64,000 bases of DNA from Humibacter sp049446075 (GTDB lineage Bacteria; Actinomycetota; Actinomycetes; Actinomycetales; Microbacteriaceae). Shown here one piece after another: positions 1 to 8,169 of this stretch. The stretch is from contig NZ_JBMSEB010000001.1 of the NCBI RefSeq assembly GCF_049446075.1, positions 1,736,001-1,800,000 of the forward strand, in the 5' to 3' direction. Position numbers and translations under genes: made by a program. Numbering within the stretch: the stretch's first letter is position 1; each line of letters begins with the position of its first letter. Under the pieces are notes generated by a model, which was not told the DNA's origin, did not search any database, and saw nothing but the letters and a program-made list of their open reading frames with translations.

Positions 1-192
1 CTCGAACCGCCGGCCGAACACCGCCGGATTGCGGAGTCCCTTCCGCAGGTCGTGAGCGAGCCGGTGGTGTGCGTCCCCGCGTACTCGGTCTCCGTCGCGC
101 ACCCCACAACGATCGGGCTGGGCGACTGCTTCGTCGGCGGCTTCCTGGCCGCGCTGGCGACAGATGCCGGCCAGGAGATGAGCCCGGCGTGA
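1..192 (+). CDS. C-terminal end of a probable ADP-dependent phosphofructokinase/glucokinase family protein (partial)
   Basis: The frame is open from the first base to a TGA at 190-192, giving 63 residues of a gene that starts outside the window. The stretch TIGLGDCFVGGFLAAL near residue 40 resembles the C-terminal ribokinase-fold motif of ADP-dependent sugar kinases, where a GLGD aspartate acts as catalytic base (known for the family). Such proteins phosphorylate glucose or fructose-6-phosphate using ADP. The fragment is short, so another ribokinase-fold kinase is possible. The gene converges on the acyl-CoA synthetase gene, with 13 nt between the two stops. Confidence 0.5.
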   Translation, partial: LEPPAEHRRIAESLPQVVSEPVVCVPAYSVSVAHPTTIGLGDCFVGGFLAALATDAGQEMSPA

Positions 193-205
193 GTATCGGT
201 GCGGC

Positions 206-1894
206 CTAGGGCGCGACGAGCTTGCCGTCCTCCGCATCCTGCGGCGCTTGCGCCTTCAGCTTGAAGTGCTGCTTCTTACCTGTTGCCGTGTACGGCAGGT
301 CCGAGACGAACGTGTACCTGCGCGGACGCTTGTAGTCGGCGAGCGCGACGCTCGCACGCAGGTAGGCGTCGAGCTCGCCGGCCGCGGCGCGGGCATCCGT
401 CAGCTTGCCCTCGCGCGGCTGCACGTAGGCGACGACGAGTTCGCCCCACTCAGGGTGCGGAAGGCCGACGACGATGGAGTCCGCCACGTCGTCGTGACCG
501 GCCAGCACCTCCTCGACCTGCACGGGATGCACGTTCTCGCCTCCCGAGATGATCATGTCGTCCTTGCGACCCACCACGGTGATGATCTCGTTCTCGTCCC
601 ACGTGGCGAGGTCGCCCGGATACACCCAGCCGTCCCTGAACTTCTCGGCCTGCTCCTCAGGGTTGCCGAGGTAGGCGTATCCGCTCTTCACCGAGCGCAT
701 GATCACCTCGCCGATCTCCTGGCCGTCCTTCTTCGCGTACTCGTCCGGCGACGCGATCCGGTCGGCGAAGACCTTGACGACCGCGACGTCGTCGTCGAGG
801 CAGGCCCGGCCCGCCGCGCCTGCGGCATCCGGAAGGTCGTCGGGCCGCAGGTAGGTGTTCCAGAACGCCTCGGTCGTTCCGTAGCCGTTCGCTATGCGCG
901 GAGTGAGCACGCGCTGGTAGCGCAGCGCGGCGGCGCGGTCGAGCGGAGCGCCCATGGTGACGATGCCGTGCAGCGACGACAGGTCGCGCGCTTGTGCTTC
1001 CTGGGCATCGGCCAGGCGCTCGAGATTGGTCGGGGCGCCGATCACGTACGTGAGCCTGTCCTCCTGGATGCCGTCGAGCACCACCTGCGGATCGAACTTC
1101 GGCAGCGTGACCACCTCGGCACCCACGTAGAACGCCGTGTTCGGTCCCGCGCAGTAGTTGCCGCCGCGGTGGAACCACGGCGACATGTTCATCGTCTTGT
1201 CCGTTGGCGCCAGCGGGAAGTGCATGATCACGTCGTGCGCCGTGAGCACCTCGTTGAGGCTGGTCAGCGGCACCGCCTTGGGCATGCCCGTGGTGCCCGA
1301 GGTGTAGAGACGCGACGTCTCATCCCAGGTGCTGGCATCCGCGGGCGCGTGGAAGGTGGGAGCGTCATCCGCCAGCAGCTCCTCGAACCGCACCGCGCCT
1401 GGCAGCACCTCGCCCGAGCCCACGCCGGCGAGGATGCGCGGCGTGTGCTCGGCGAGCTCGAGCGCCTGACGCACGTTCGACGCGTCATCCGTGTCGTACA
1501 CGAACACCGTCGGCTTCTGGCTGGTGAGGATGTGCGCGGTCTCGGCCGGCGCGAGTCGGAAGTTCATCGGGGAGCTGACGGCGCGAAGCCCCTGTGCAGC
1601 GATGTACAGGAAGGCGAACTCCGGAACGTTCATCAACTGGTACCCGACGATGTCGCCGACTCCGATGCCCCGGGAACGCAGCCCCTCGACGAGCCGCCCG
1701 GTCACCTGGCCGAGTTCTGCATAGTTCCAACGACGACCAGAGGACGGATCGGTCAACGCGGGTCGCCGGCTGTACCGGTGCGTGTTCCGCTCGAAGGCCG
1801 CAGCCCACGTGAAGTGGTTCTCGAAAACGCGTCGAAAGTCGCTTGGGTCGTAGTCCGTGTTCCGCTCCGCCGAGCCGTTGCCGCCGTCTGCCAT
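206..1894 (-). CDS. Acyl-CoA synthetase (AMP-binding, ANL superfamily)
   Basis: This 562-residue protein has every hallmark of an adenylate-forming CoA ligase: the phosphate-binding loop YTSGTTGMPK (about residues 196-206), NGYGTTEA (about 335), the hinge region GWVYPGDLATW (about 420), GRKDDMIISGGEN (about 440-452) and a C-terminal catalytic Lys in TATGKK (about 540). Family members activate a carboxylic acid with ATP and transfer it to CoA. The exact acyl substrate cannot be read, but length and motifs fit medium- or long-chain fatty acid ligases. The ATG follows a good Shine-Dalgarno (GAAGGAAGG). The gene is divergent from the APH-type kinase gene, 124 nt away. Confidence 0.9.
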   Translation of the reverse strand: MADGGNGSAERNTDYDPSDFRRVFENHFTWAAAFERNTHRYSRRPALTDPSSGRRWNYAELGQVTGRLVEGLRSRGIGVGDIVGYQLMNVPEFAFLYIAAQGLRAVSSPMNFRLAPAETAHILTSQKPTVFVYDTDDASNVRQALELAEHTPRILAGVGSGEVLPGAVRFEELLADDAPTFHAPADASTWDETSRLYTSGTTGMPKAVPLTSLNEVLTAHDVIMHFPLAPTDKTMNMSPWFHRGGNYCAGPNTAFYVGAEVVTLPKFDPQVVLDGIQEDRLTYVIGAPTNLERLADAQEAQARDLSSLHGIVTMGAPLDRAAALRYQRVLTPRIANGYGTTEAFWNTYLRPDDLPDAAGAAGRACLDDDVAVVKVFADRIASPDEYAKKDGQEIGEVIMRSVKSGYAYLGNPEEQAEKFRDGWVYPGDLATWDENEIITVVGRKDDMIISGGENVHPVQVEEVLAGHDDVADSIVVGLPHPEWGELVVAYVQPREGKLTDARAAAGELDAYLRASVALADYKRPRRYTFVSDLPYTATGKKQHFKLKAQAPQDAEDGKLVAP

Positions 1895-2018
1895 CGTGGT
1901 TCCTTCCTTCGCCCTGACGCCCGGTCATCTTCGTCGGCCGCCTGCTCGGCGTGAGCCTATCCCCGGTCAGGCATCCTCATCCGGTGCCGTCGTTGGGCGG
2001 CGACTAACGTTGAACCCC

Positions 2019-2966
2019 ATGCAGACGCCAGCGGCAGACATCCACGTCGACGAGCAACTGGTGCGCGCCCTGCTGAACGAGCAGCACCCCGACCTGCGCG
2101 GGAATCTGCGGCTGGTGACGAACGGCTGGGACAACGCGATCTACCGGCTGGGAGACGACCTCGCCGTGCGTATCCCGCGCCGCGACGCGGCAGCCCACCT
2201 GATCGCGCACGAACAGCGCTGGTTGCCCGAGCTCGCCGCGGGCCTGCCCGCGGCAGTGCCCGTTCCCGTTCGCGTGGGAGCGCCCAGCGCGTTGTTCCGC
2301 TGGACCTGGAGCGTGCTGCGCTGGGTCGAGGGAGTCGACGGAGCGGATGTCGCGGCACCCGATCGCACGCCCCTCGCCGTGCCGCTCGCGCGCTTCGTCG
2401 CAGCGTTGCACGTTCCGGCACCCCGGATGCCCGGCGGTCAACTGCACCCGGACGTTCCGCTCAACCCGGTTCGAGGCGTACCACTGGCATCCCGCGACCG
2501 TGTCGTACGTGAGCGCCTCTGGGAGTTGCGCCGGCTCTGGGACCTCAGCGCACTGGGCGAGCTGTGGGAGGAGTCACTTGCCGCACCACCCTGGCAAGGG
2601 CCACCGATCTGGCTGCACGGCGACCTGCATCCCGGCAACCTGCTGCTGGATGACCGTGCGGGCCACCCCGCGTCGCTTGCAGCCGTGCTCGACTTCGGCG
2701 ACCTCACGGCCGGCGATCCCGCGACCGACCTGGCGACGGCCTGGCTCACGTTCCGCCCTGAGGCGCGGGAGGTGTTCCGCGCGGTGGTTGCGGACTCCTC
2801 CCATCCGCTGTCGGGCGCGACGGATGCCGCCACCTGGCTCCGCGCTCGCGGCTGGGCTCTCGTAATGGGCGCCGCGCTCGCCACCGCCTCCGACGACAAC
2901 CCGCGGATGCATGCGGTCGCCACGCACACGCTGAGCGAGCTGTTGCGCGAGGCCTACGCCCGCTGA
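2019..2966 (+). CDS. Aminoglycoside phosphotransferase (APH) family kinase
   Basis: The 315-residue product carries the APH/choline-kinase catalytic loop LHGDLHPGN (about residues 199-208; Asp catalytic, Asn metal ligand) and the DFG-like LDFGD (about 224-229). An N-terminal lobe contains a VRIPRR segment with the likely ATP-binding residues. The family phosphorylates small molecules. Resistance to an aminoglycoside cannot be inferred from these motifs, and many members act on metabolites. The frame is open further upstream, but ATG 2019 is chosen because TAACGT (2005-2010) lies 8 nt before it, a leaderless-promoter arrangement seen repeatedly in this window. Confidence 0.82.
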   Translation: MQTPAADIHVDEQLVRALLNEQHPDLRGNLRLVTNGWDNAIYRLGDDLAVRIPRRDAAAHLIAHEQRWLPELAAGLPAAVPVPVRVGAPSALFRWTWSVLRWVEGVDGADVAAPDRTPLAVPLARFVAALHVPAPRMPGGQLHPDVPLNPVRGVPLASRDRVVRERLWELRRLWDLSALGELWEESLAAPPWQGPPIWLHGDLHPGNLLLDDRAGHPASLAAVLDFGDLTAGDPATDLATAWLTFRPEAREVFRAVVADSSHPLSGATDAATWLRARGWALVMGAALATASDDNPRMHAVATHTLSELLREAYAR

Positions 2967-3010
2967 GTCACGGCCGCCGCGCCACCGCGGGTCGACTAGC
3001 ACGCGAAGCG

Positions 3011-3059
3011 CGCGTATCGAAACCCACTCCCCCTGGAACACAACGGGTTTCGATACGCG
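3011..3059. repeat. REP-like intergenic palindrome (15-bp perfect arms)
   Basis: CGCGTATCGAAACCC (3011-3025) is the exact reverse complement of GGGTTTCGATACGCG (3045-3059), with a 19-nt spacer. Further outside, GACTAGC and its near-complement GGCTACTC extend the symmetry over about 2990-3080. It sits between two convergent genes (the APH kinase and copA). It could act as a bidirectional terminator. The GTATCGAAACCC core resembles repeated palindromes I associate with Microbacteriaceae genomes, which is recollection rather than a search result. Confidence 0.65.
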
Positions 3060-3080
3060 GGCCGCAAGGCGGCGGGCTAC

Positions 3081-5378
3081 TCAACCCACGGTTGCACGGA
3101 ACGCCCGCAGCCTGAGGCTGTTGCCCACCACGAACACGCTCGAGAACGCCATCGCGGCTCCCGCCAGCATGGGGTTGAGCAGGCCGAGCGCCGCGATCGG
3201 CACAGCAGCGACGTTGTACGCGAACGCCCAGAACAGGTTCGACTTGATCGTGCGCAACGTGGCCCGCGAGAGTCGGATGGCGTTCACGGCTCCCCGGAGG
3301 TCTCCCCCGACGAGTGTGATGTCCGACGCAGCGATGGCCGCGTCGGTCCCCGTTCCCATGGCGATGCCCAGATCCGACTGCGCCAGCGCAGGGGCGTCGT
3401 TGACGCCGTCGCCCACCATCGCGACCGTCTTTCCCTGGTCCTGAAGGCGCGCGACGACCTCCACCTTGTCCTTCGGGAGCACCTCGGCGATGACCTCGTC
3501 GATGCCCACCTCGGCCGCGATGCGCTTGGCCACTGCTGCGTTGTCTCCCGTGAGCAGCACGGGCGTGAGGCCCAGCCTCTTCAAGCCGGCGACCGCCTCG
3601 GCACTCGTGCTCTTCACCGTGTCGGCGACCGTCAGGATGCCCCGCGCCACGCCGTCCCACGCGACAGCAACGACGGTCTTGCCGTCCCGCTCGGCCGCCG
3701 CCTTCGCATCCTCGAGCTCGGCGCTCAGCGGTACCGCCCAGTCAGCCAGTAGCGAGACCCTGCCTACGAGCACGGCGCGCCCGTCGACGACGCCCTGAAC
3801 GCCCTTGCCCGGCACGCCCACGAAGTCGTCAGCGGTCGGCAGCTGGCCGAACTGGTTCCTCGCGGCGGTCACGATCGCGTGCCCGATCGGATGCTCCGAG
3901 GCATCCTCCAGCGCGCCCGCGTACCGCAGCACCTCGGCGCGATCGACCCCGGATGCAGCGTTCACGCCCTCGAGCGCCATGCGTCCGGTCGTGACGGTGC
4001 CCGTCTTGTCGAGCACGACGGTGTCGACCCTGCGTGTCGACTCGAGCGCCTCTGGCCCCTTGATGAGGATGCCCAGTTGCGCCCCGCGTCCCGTCCCGAC
4101 CATGAGAGCGGTCGGAGTGGCAAGGCCCAGCGCGCACGGGCAGGCGACGACGAGCACCGCCACCGCCGCGGTGAGGGCGGCGGCGACGGGCGCGCCCGCC
4201 ACGAGCCATGCGATCAATGCGACGACTGCCACGCCGATCACGATCGGCACGAAGACGCCGGAAATGCGGTCGGCGAGCCGCTGCACGCGCGCCTTTCCGG
4301 CCTGCGCGTCTTCGACGAGCTTCGCCATCTGCGCCAGCTGCGTGTCGGCCCCCACCCGCGTTGCGCGCACGATGAGTCGCCCGCTCACGTTCATGGTTCC
4401 GCCCGCCACCTGGTCGCCACCAGCGACCTCGACCGGCACCGACTCACCCGTCAGCATCGACACATCGACCGCGGATGCCCCAGAGACCACTGTGCCGTCG
4501 GTCGCGACCTTCTCACCCGGACGCACGACGAACTCGTCACCGACCTCCAGCTCGACCACCGGAACGGATGTCTCGCGTCCGCCGCGCAGCACCCTGGCCT
4601 CGTTCGCGCCGAGCTCGAGCAGGGCACGAAGCGCGGCGCCGGCCTGACGCTTGGAACGCTTCTCGATGTAGCGGCCGGCGAGGATGAACGTCGTCACGCC
4701 CGCCGCCACCTCGAGGTAGATGTTCCCGGTACCGTCGCCGCGAGAGAGCGTGAGTTCGAACGGATGCCGCATGCCAGGCATCCCTGCCGTGCCGAGGAAG
4801 AGCGCGTACAGCGACCACAGGAATGCGGCGGCGACCCCCATCGAGACGAGGGTGTCCATCGTCGCAGCGCCGTGCCGCAGATTCACGAGCGCTGCACGGT
4901 GGAACGGCCACGCACCCCACACCGCGACGGGCGCGGCCAGCGCGAGCGATGCCCACTGCCAGTAGGCGAACTGCAACGCCGGGATCATGGCCATCGCGAT
5001 GACGGGAGCCGACAGCAGCGCAGACACGATCAGCCGGCCGCGCAGCGAGTCCAGCTCGGGGTCGGCGAGCGCAGTGCCATCGGTGTTGCGCTCACCGTCA
5101 CTTGCGCCGGCCTGCCCTCTGCTCAGTGCGGCAGTGACGGCGGGCGCATGCACCCATGCCTTGTATCCGGCCTTCTCGACCTCGGCGATGAGCTGCGCGA
5201 GTTCGATTCCGGCAGGAACGGCAACGGATGCCCGCTCGGTTGCGTAGTTGACGCTGGCGGTCACGCCGTCGAGCTTGTTCAGCTTGCGCTCGATGCGGTT
5301 CGCACACGACGCGCAGGTCATGCCGCCGATCTCCAGTTCGATGCTCGGAGCATCGGATGTCTGCGTCAGCGTAGTCAT
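3081..5378 (-). CDS. copA: Copper-translocating P1B-type ATPase
   Basis: The 765-residue membrane ATPase exports Cu(I). It has an N-terminal heavy-metal-binding domain with GMTCASC (Cys22, Cys25), the transmembrane CPC metal site (about residue 414), the phosphorylation motif DKTGT (about 456), the P1B-specific SEHPIGHA (about 496) and the hinge GDGVNDAP (about 657). The start is ATG 5378: AGGGAGG (5384-5390) lies 5 nt upstream, whereas an in-frame TTG at 5393 overlaps the copZ stop and would place this Shine-Dalgarno inside the gene. The gene follows copZ by 11 nt in one operon controlled by the operator at 5633-5651. Confidence 0.95.
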   Translation of the reverse strand: MTTLTQTSDAPSIELEIGGMTCASCANRIERKLNKLDGVTASVNYATERASVAVPAGIELAQLIAEVEKAGYKAWVHAPAVTAALSRGQAGASDGERNTDGTALADPELDSLRGRLIVSALLSAPVIAMAMIPALQFAYWQWASLALAAPVAVWGAWPFHRAALVNLRHGAATMDTLVSMGVAAAFLWSLYALFLGTAGMPGMRHPFELTLSRGDGTGNIYLEVAAGVTTFILAGRYIEKRSKRQAGAALRALLELGANEARVLRGGRETSVPVVELEVGDEFVVRPGEKVATDGTVVSGASAVDVSMLTGESVPVEVAGGDQVAGGTMNVSGRLIVRATRVGADTQLAQMAKLVEDAQAGKARVQRLADRISGVFVPIVIGVAVVALIAWLVAGAPVAAALTAAVAVLVVACPCALGLATPTALMVGTGRGAQLGILIKGPEALESTRRVDTVVLDKTGTVTTGRMALEGVNAASGVDRAEVLRYAGALEDASEHPIGHAIVTAARNQFGQLPTADDFVGVPGKGVQGVVDGRAVLVGRVSLLADWAVPLSAELEDAKAAAERDGKTVVAVAWDGVARGILTVADTVKSTSAEAVAGLKRLGLTPVLLTGDNAAVAKRIAAEVGIDEVIAEVLPKDKVEVVARLQDQGKTVAMVGDGVNDAPALAQSDLGIAMGTGTDAAIAASDITLVGGDLRGAVNAIRLSRATLRTIKSNLFWAFAYNVAAVPIAALGLLNPMLAGAAMAFSSVFVVGNSLRLRAFRATVG

Positions 5379-5389
5379 CGACGCCTCCC

Positions 5390-5599
5390 TCAACGACGCA
5401 CGGCGGTGTACCCCGCCTCACGCACTGCGTCGAGAACCGCGCCATCGTCGATAGGCGCCGCCGAGGTGACGAGGAGCTTGCCATCCCTGGCGCTCACGGC
5501 GATCTCCTGCACGCCCTCCAGCAGACCGACCTCTTCGCGCACCGACGACTCGCAGTGCTCGCAGCTCATACCCGTCACGTCGTACTCGGTGGTCACCAT
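5390..5599 (-). CDS. copZ: Copper chaperone, heavy-metal-associated domain
   Basis: This 69-residue single HMA domain has the Cu(I)-binding motif GMSCEHC (Cys13, Cys16) near its N terminus and the usual beta-alpha-beta-beta-alpha-beta length. It delivers Cu(I) to CopA. The frame extends upstream, but ATG 5599 is supported by GAGGAGG just before it, and only this start gives the normal family length. It is first in a two-gene operon with copA. The CsoR-like palindrome lies 34 nt upstream. Confidence 0.93.
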   Translation of the reverse strand: MVTTEYDVTGMSCEHCESSVREEVGLLEGVQEIAVSARDGKLLVTSAAPIDDGAVLDAVREAGYTAVRR

Positions 5600-5632
5600 C
5601 GTCGTTTCCTCCTCATTCAGGTTCGATTCGAT

Positions 5633-5651
5633 AATACCCCCCAGGGGTATT
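5633..5651. promoter_or_regulatory. CsoR-type copper operator
   Basis: AATACCCC and GGGGTATT form a perfect 8-bp inverted repeat around a 3-nt centre (CCA). The TACCCC/GGGGTA core is typical of CsoR-family Cu(I)-responsive repressor sites (established for the family). It sits 34 nt upstream of copZ. No csoR gene is in the window, so the repressor must be encoded elsewhere. Confidence 0.8.
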
Positions 5652-5730
5652 TCGTTCGCAACGCGAAGGCCTGTTGCCTTATTCCGAAACTCCGCCTCCC
5701 ATCTCCGCTCCATCTGCGACGCTGGAGAAC

Positions 5731-6465
5731 GTGCGCCCGTTTCTGCTCATCGCCACGCGTTTCGACGACCATCTGGCCGACGCGGAGTACGAGGCGTTCC
5801 GATCGTTCGCGGGCCTTGGCGGCAGCGAGCTGACCCGCGTCCGCCTGGAGAAGCATCCGCTGCCAGAGATCGACCTGGATGCCTACTCGGGCGTCTTCTT
5901 CGGCGGCAGCCCGTTCAACGCCAGCGACCCGCGCGCAACAAAGACGCAGGTGCAGCTGCGGGTCGAGGCGGAGCTTTCCGCACTGCTCGATCGCATCGTC
6001 GATGCCGATTTCCCGTTCTTCGGCGCTTGCTACGGCGTCGGCACTCTTGGCGTGCACCAGGGTGGTGTGATCGACCGCACCTACGGCGAGCCGGTTGGCA
6101 CAGTGCAGGTGCGGCTGACCGACGCAGGAATGCGCGACCCGCTCTTCGCAGGCATGCCTCCCACCTTCGGCGCGTGGGTCGGGCACAAGGAGGCCGTCAC
6201 GAGACTTCCGGCGGATGCCACGCTGCTCGCCGAAGGGGACTCCTGCCCGGTGCAGGCCTTCAAGGTGAAGACCAACCTCTACGCCACTCAGTTCCACCCC
6301 GAGCTGACGGCAGACGACATCGTCGAGCGGGTTCGCACCTACCGCTACGAGGGCTACTTCGAGCCGGACGAGTTGGACTCGACCGAGCGGACCATCCGCG
6401 CTGCGCCGCCCGTCGAGTGGCCGTCGCGCCTGCTCCGCGCTTTCGCGCAACGTTACGCACGCTGA
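5731..6465 (+). CDS. Class I glutamine amidotransferase (GMP-synthase-like)
   Basis: The 244-residue protein is a stand-alone GATase1 domain. The nucleophile elbow is GACYGVGTLG (Cys at about residue 100) and the His-Glu pair of the triad lies in QFHPEL (about 187-191). Stand-alone members resemble the GuaA glutaminase domain, but their partners or substrates are often unknown. The start is taken as GTG 5731 because GGAGA (5723-5727) lies just before it. A TTG at 5674 in the same frame would add 19 residues without a better ribosome site. It is divergent from the copper operon. Confidence 0.82.
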   Translation: MRPFLLIATRFDDHLADAEYEAFRSFAGLGGSELTRVRLEKHPLPEIDLDAYSGVFFGGSPFNASDPRATKTQVQLRVEAELSALLDRIVDADFPFFGACYGVGTLGVHQGGVIDRTYGEPVGTVQVRLTDAGMRDPLFAGMPPTFGAWVGHKEAVTRLPADATLLAEGDSCPVQAFKVKTNLYATQFHPELTADDIVERVRTYRYEGYFEPDELDSTERTIRAAPPVEWPSRLLRAFAQRYAR

Positions 6466-6563
6466 TCGACCGGTCGAGTCGACGGATGCTCCGCGCAACC
6501 TCAGACAGCGACCTCATAACGCGGTCCAAAGCTGCTCAGAATGCACGGTGGCAGCGTGGGCGC

Positions 6564-6854
6564 ATGCCCGACTATGCAGCCGAGATCGAGTTCCACGTTC
6601 CCGACTTCGCAGGTGCCGAGTTCCGCATGCTCAGCCGCCAACTCGTCCCTCTGCTCGAAGATGCCGAGGGCGTGACGCACGTGCAGGCCGATCGCGCGGC
6701 CAAGTGCATCCGCGCGGGTATCGCGCTGAGCGCGCCGAGTTCGTCGACCGCGAGGGCCAAGGCCGGGTCGCTTGCCAGGGCGCTGCAGGCTCAGACCCGC
6801 AGGGTACGCAGCGAGCGCATAGCCCTGCGTGTGGAGATCGTTCGCAACTCATAG
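6564..6854 (+). CDS. Small hypothetical protein
   Basis: This 96-residue frame begins at ATG 6564, with no clear Shine-Dalgarno. I recognise no domain. The N-terminal half is acidic and mixed (IEFHVPDFAGAEF), and the C-terminal third is rich in Arg, Ala and Ser, ending in a strongly basic helix-like segment (RRVRSERIALRVEIVRNS). It is 98 nt downstream of the amidotransferase gene on the same strand. Coding-like composition argues for a real gene, but this is a moderate-confidence call. Confidence 0.5.
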   Translation: MPDYAAEIEFHVPDFAGAEFRMLSRQLVPLLEDAEGVTHVQADRAAKCIRAGIALSAPSSSTARAKAGSLARALQAQTRRVRSERIALRVEIVRNS

Positions 6855-7230
6855 CCATCCCACAAACCGCATTCAGAGGTCAACCCCCCAGGCGGAGGCC
6901 GCTGGGCCGCGCTACATTAGAGGCATATCCACTGGATGTGGCATCGAGCACTCCCAGCAGGCATCCCCAGGAGGGGAGGCGAACGGTGCGTTCCCAGGGG
7001 TACAAAGGGAATCCTGGCGGCCAAGTGTTCGGGTCACTTCGCCTCCAGGATTCCCGCTTTCATTGTGGTTTGGCCCCATCGCCCCTTGCAGGACCGGGCG
7101 TTGCTGGCGGGCGAACGGGCCGGTGCCACGGCAGACGCGTTCCTTCGCGCCTACGCGGCCGACGCCGCATAGGACTCCCACCGCGACCTACTACGACGCA
7201 GACTGTAGTTCTGAACGGAAGGGCCAGCAG
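6855..7230. other. 376-bp intergenic region without a convincing gene
   Basis: No frame here gives a recognisable protein. The long hairpin at 7007-7055 lies in the middle. A short frame ending at 7172 reads DRALLAGERAGATADAFLRAYAADAA, which looks protein-like and could be the tail of a decayed gene. The last 20 nt hold GGAAGGG, the ribosome site of the following hydrolase. Confidence 0.5.
7007..7055. repeat. Long near-perfect hairpin (49 nt)
   Basis: The 5' arm is GGGAATCCTGG, C, GGC, C, AAGTG (7007-7027) and the 3' arm is CACTT, C, GCC, T, CCAGGATTCCC (7035-7055). That is 19 base pairs with two symmetric 1x1 mismatches around a 7-nt loop (7028-7034). Flanking AAA/TTT could extend it with a 2-nt bulge. 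No T-run follows on either strand, so it is not a standard terminator. It lies 176 nt before the hydrolase start. Confidence 0.75.
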
Positions 7231-8049
7231 ATGTCCGAAGCATCCTCCATCACCGTTCGTTCCGCCGACGGCACCTCCATCGGCTATGAGCTGCACGGAG
7301 ACGGCCCCGGAGTCATCCTGATCGACGGCGCCATGTGCTTCAGAGACTCCGGCCCGATGCGGCCGGTGTGCACACAGCTCAACGCGGACTTCACGGTGCT
7401 CATGTACGACAGGAGGGGCCGCGGAGCCAGCGGCGACGCCCAGCCGTACAGCGTGGACCGCGAGCTCGACGATCTCGAAGCGCTGCTCGACACGCTGCTC
7501 GACTCGACAGGCACCACGTGCGGTGCGCCGACGCTCGTCGGGATCTCGTCGGGAGGTGCGCTCGCGCTGCGCGCCGCCGCGCGCTTCGGCAACCGGGTGC
7601 GTGCCGTCATCGCGTTCGAGCCGCCGTACATGCCTGAGCCGCTCGCTGCCCATGCCCAGAGCTATACCGCTGCCCTGTCGAACGCACTCACGTCTGGTGA
7701 CCGGGACGCAGCGGTCGAACTCTTCCTTCGCAGGGTGGGGATGCCACAGGAGGCGCTCGCGGGCATCCGGCAGTCCCCGGCGTGGCCGGGCATGACAGCG
7801 CTCGCGCCCACGCTCGCCTACGACGACGCGGTCATGGGCGACAGCCGGATCCCCGTAGATCTGGTCGCCTCCATCGCCGCACCCGTGCTGGCGCTGGCCG
7901 GCGGTGCGAGCCCGGACATGATGCGGTTCGGGGCGCGCGAAGTGGCGGAATGCGCTCGCGGCGGCGAGTTCGACGTGCTCGAGGGACAGGGCCACGACGC
8001 GGATCCCGCGGTGCTGGGCGCACGCATCCGGGAGCTCCTGCTGGCGTGA
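7231..8049 (+). CDS. Alpha/beta hydrolase
   Basis: The 272-residue protein has the alpha/beta-hydrolase order: oxyanion region GVILIDGAM, YDRRGRGASGD, the nucleophile elbow GISSGGALAL (Ser at about residue 106) and the catalytic His in EGQGHDAD (about 254). The substrate is unknown. ATG 7231 is preceded by GGAAGGG (7216-7222). The frame continues upstream through the 7007-7055 hairpin but encodes nothing protein-like there. It converges on the serine hydrolase at 8170. Confidence 0.85.
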   Translation: MSEASSITVRSADGTSIGYELHGDGPGVILIDGAMCFRDSGPMRPVCTQLNADFTVLMYDRRGRGASGDAQPYSVDRELDDLEALLDTLLDSTGTTCGAPTLVGISSGGALALRAAARFGNRVRAVIAFEPPYMPEPLAAHAQSYTAALSNALTSGDRDAAVELFLRRVGMPQEALAGIRQSPAWPGMTALAPTLAYDDAVMGDSRIPVDLVASIAAPVLALAGGASPDMMRFGAREVAECARGGEFDVLEGQGHDADPAVLGARIRELLLA

Positions 8050-8071
8050 TCGCATCGTGACCCCGCAGCAT

Positions 8072-8092
8072 CCGTTTCGCTAAGAGAAACGG
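8072..8092. terminator. Hairpin between convergent genes
   Basis: CCGTTTC (8072-8078) pairs with GAAACGG (8086-8092) around a 7-nt loop. A second hairpin follows at about 8113-8128 (GCTTCG/CGAAGC). Both lie between the converging stops at 8049 and 8170, so a bidirectional termination role is likely although no T-tract is present. Confidence 0.45.
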
Positions 8093-8169
8093 CTACCGCG
8101 TGCGGGCGCCCGTGCTTCGTCAGCGAAGCGGGGTGCCAGGACGCAAGCGAGAACCGCCGCCGCCCTGGA

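Noticed and set aside
248..1954. Long open frame on the plus strand opposite the acyl-CoA synthetase gene
   Set aside because: It is the complement of a clear coding gene in a high-GC genome, is very rich in Arg/His/Val, and has no domain or ribosome site.
3879..6854. A 991-codon open frame on the plus strand opposite copA
   Set aside because: It is Arg-rich antisense sequence over copA/copZ and runs through parts of other genes. Only its last 96 codons (from 6564) look like a real protein.
6829..7230. N-terminal extension of the hydrolase at 7231
   Set aside because: The frame is open but passes through the 49-nt hairpin, has a composition unlike a protein domain, and ATG 7231 has a good ribosome site.
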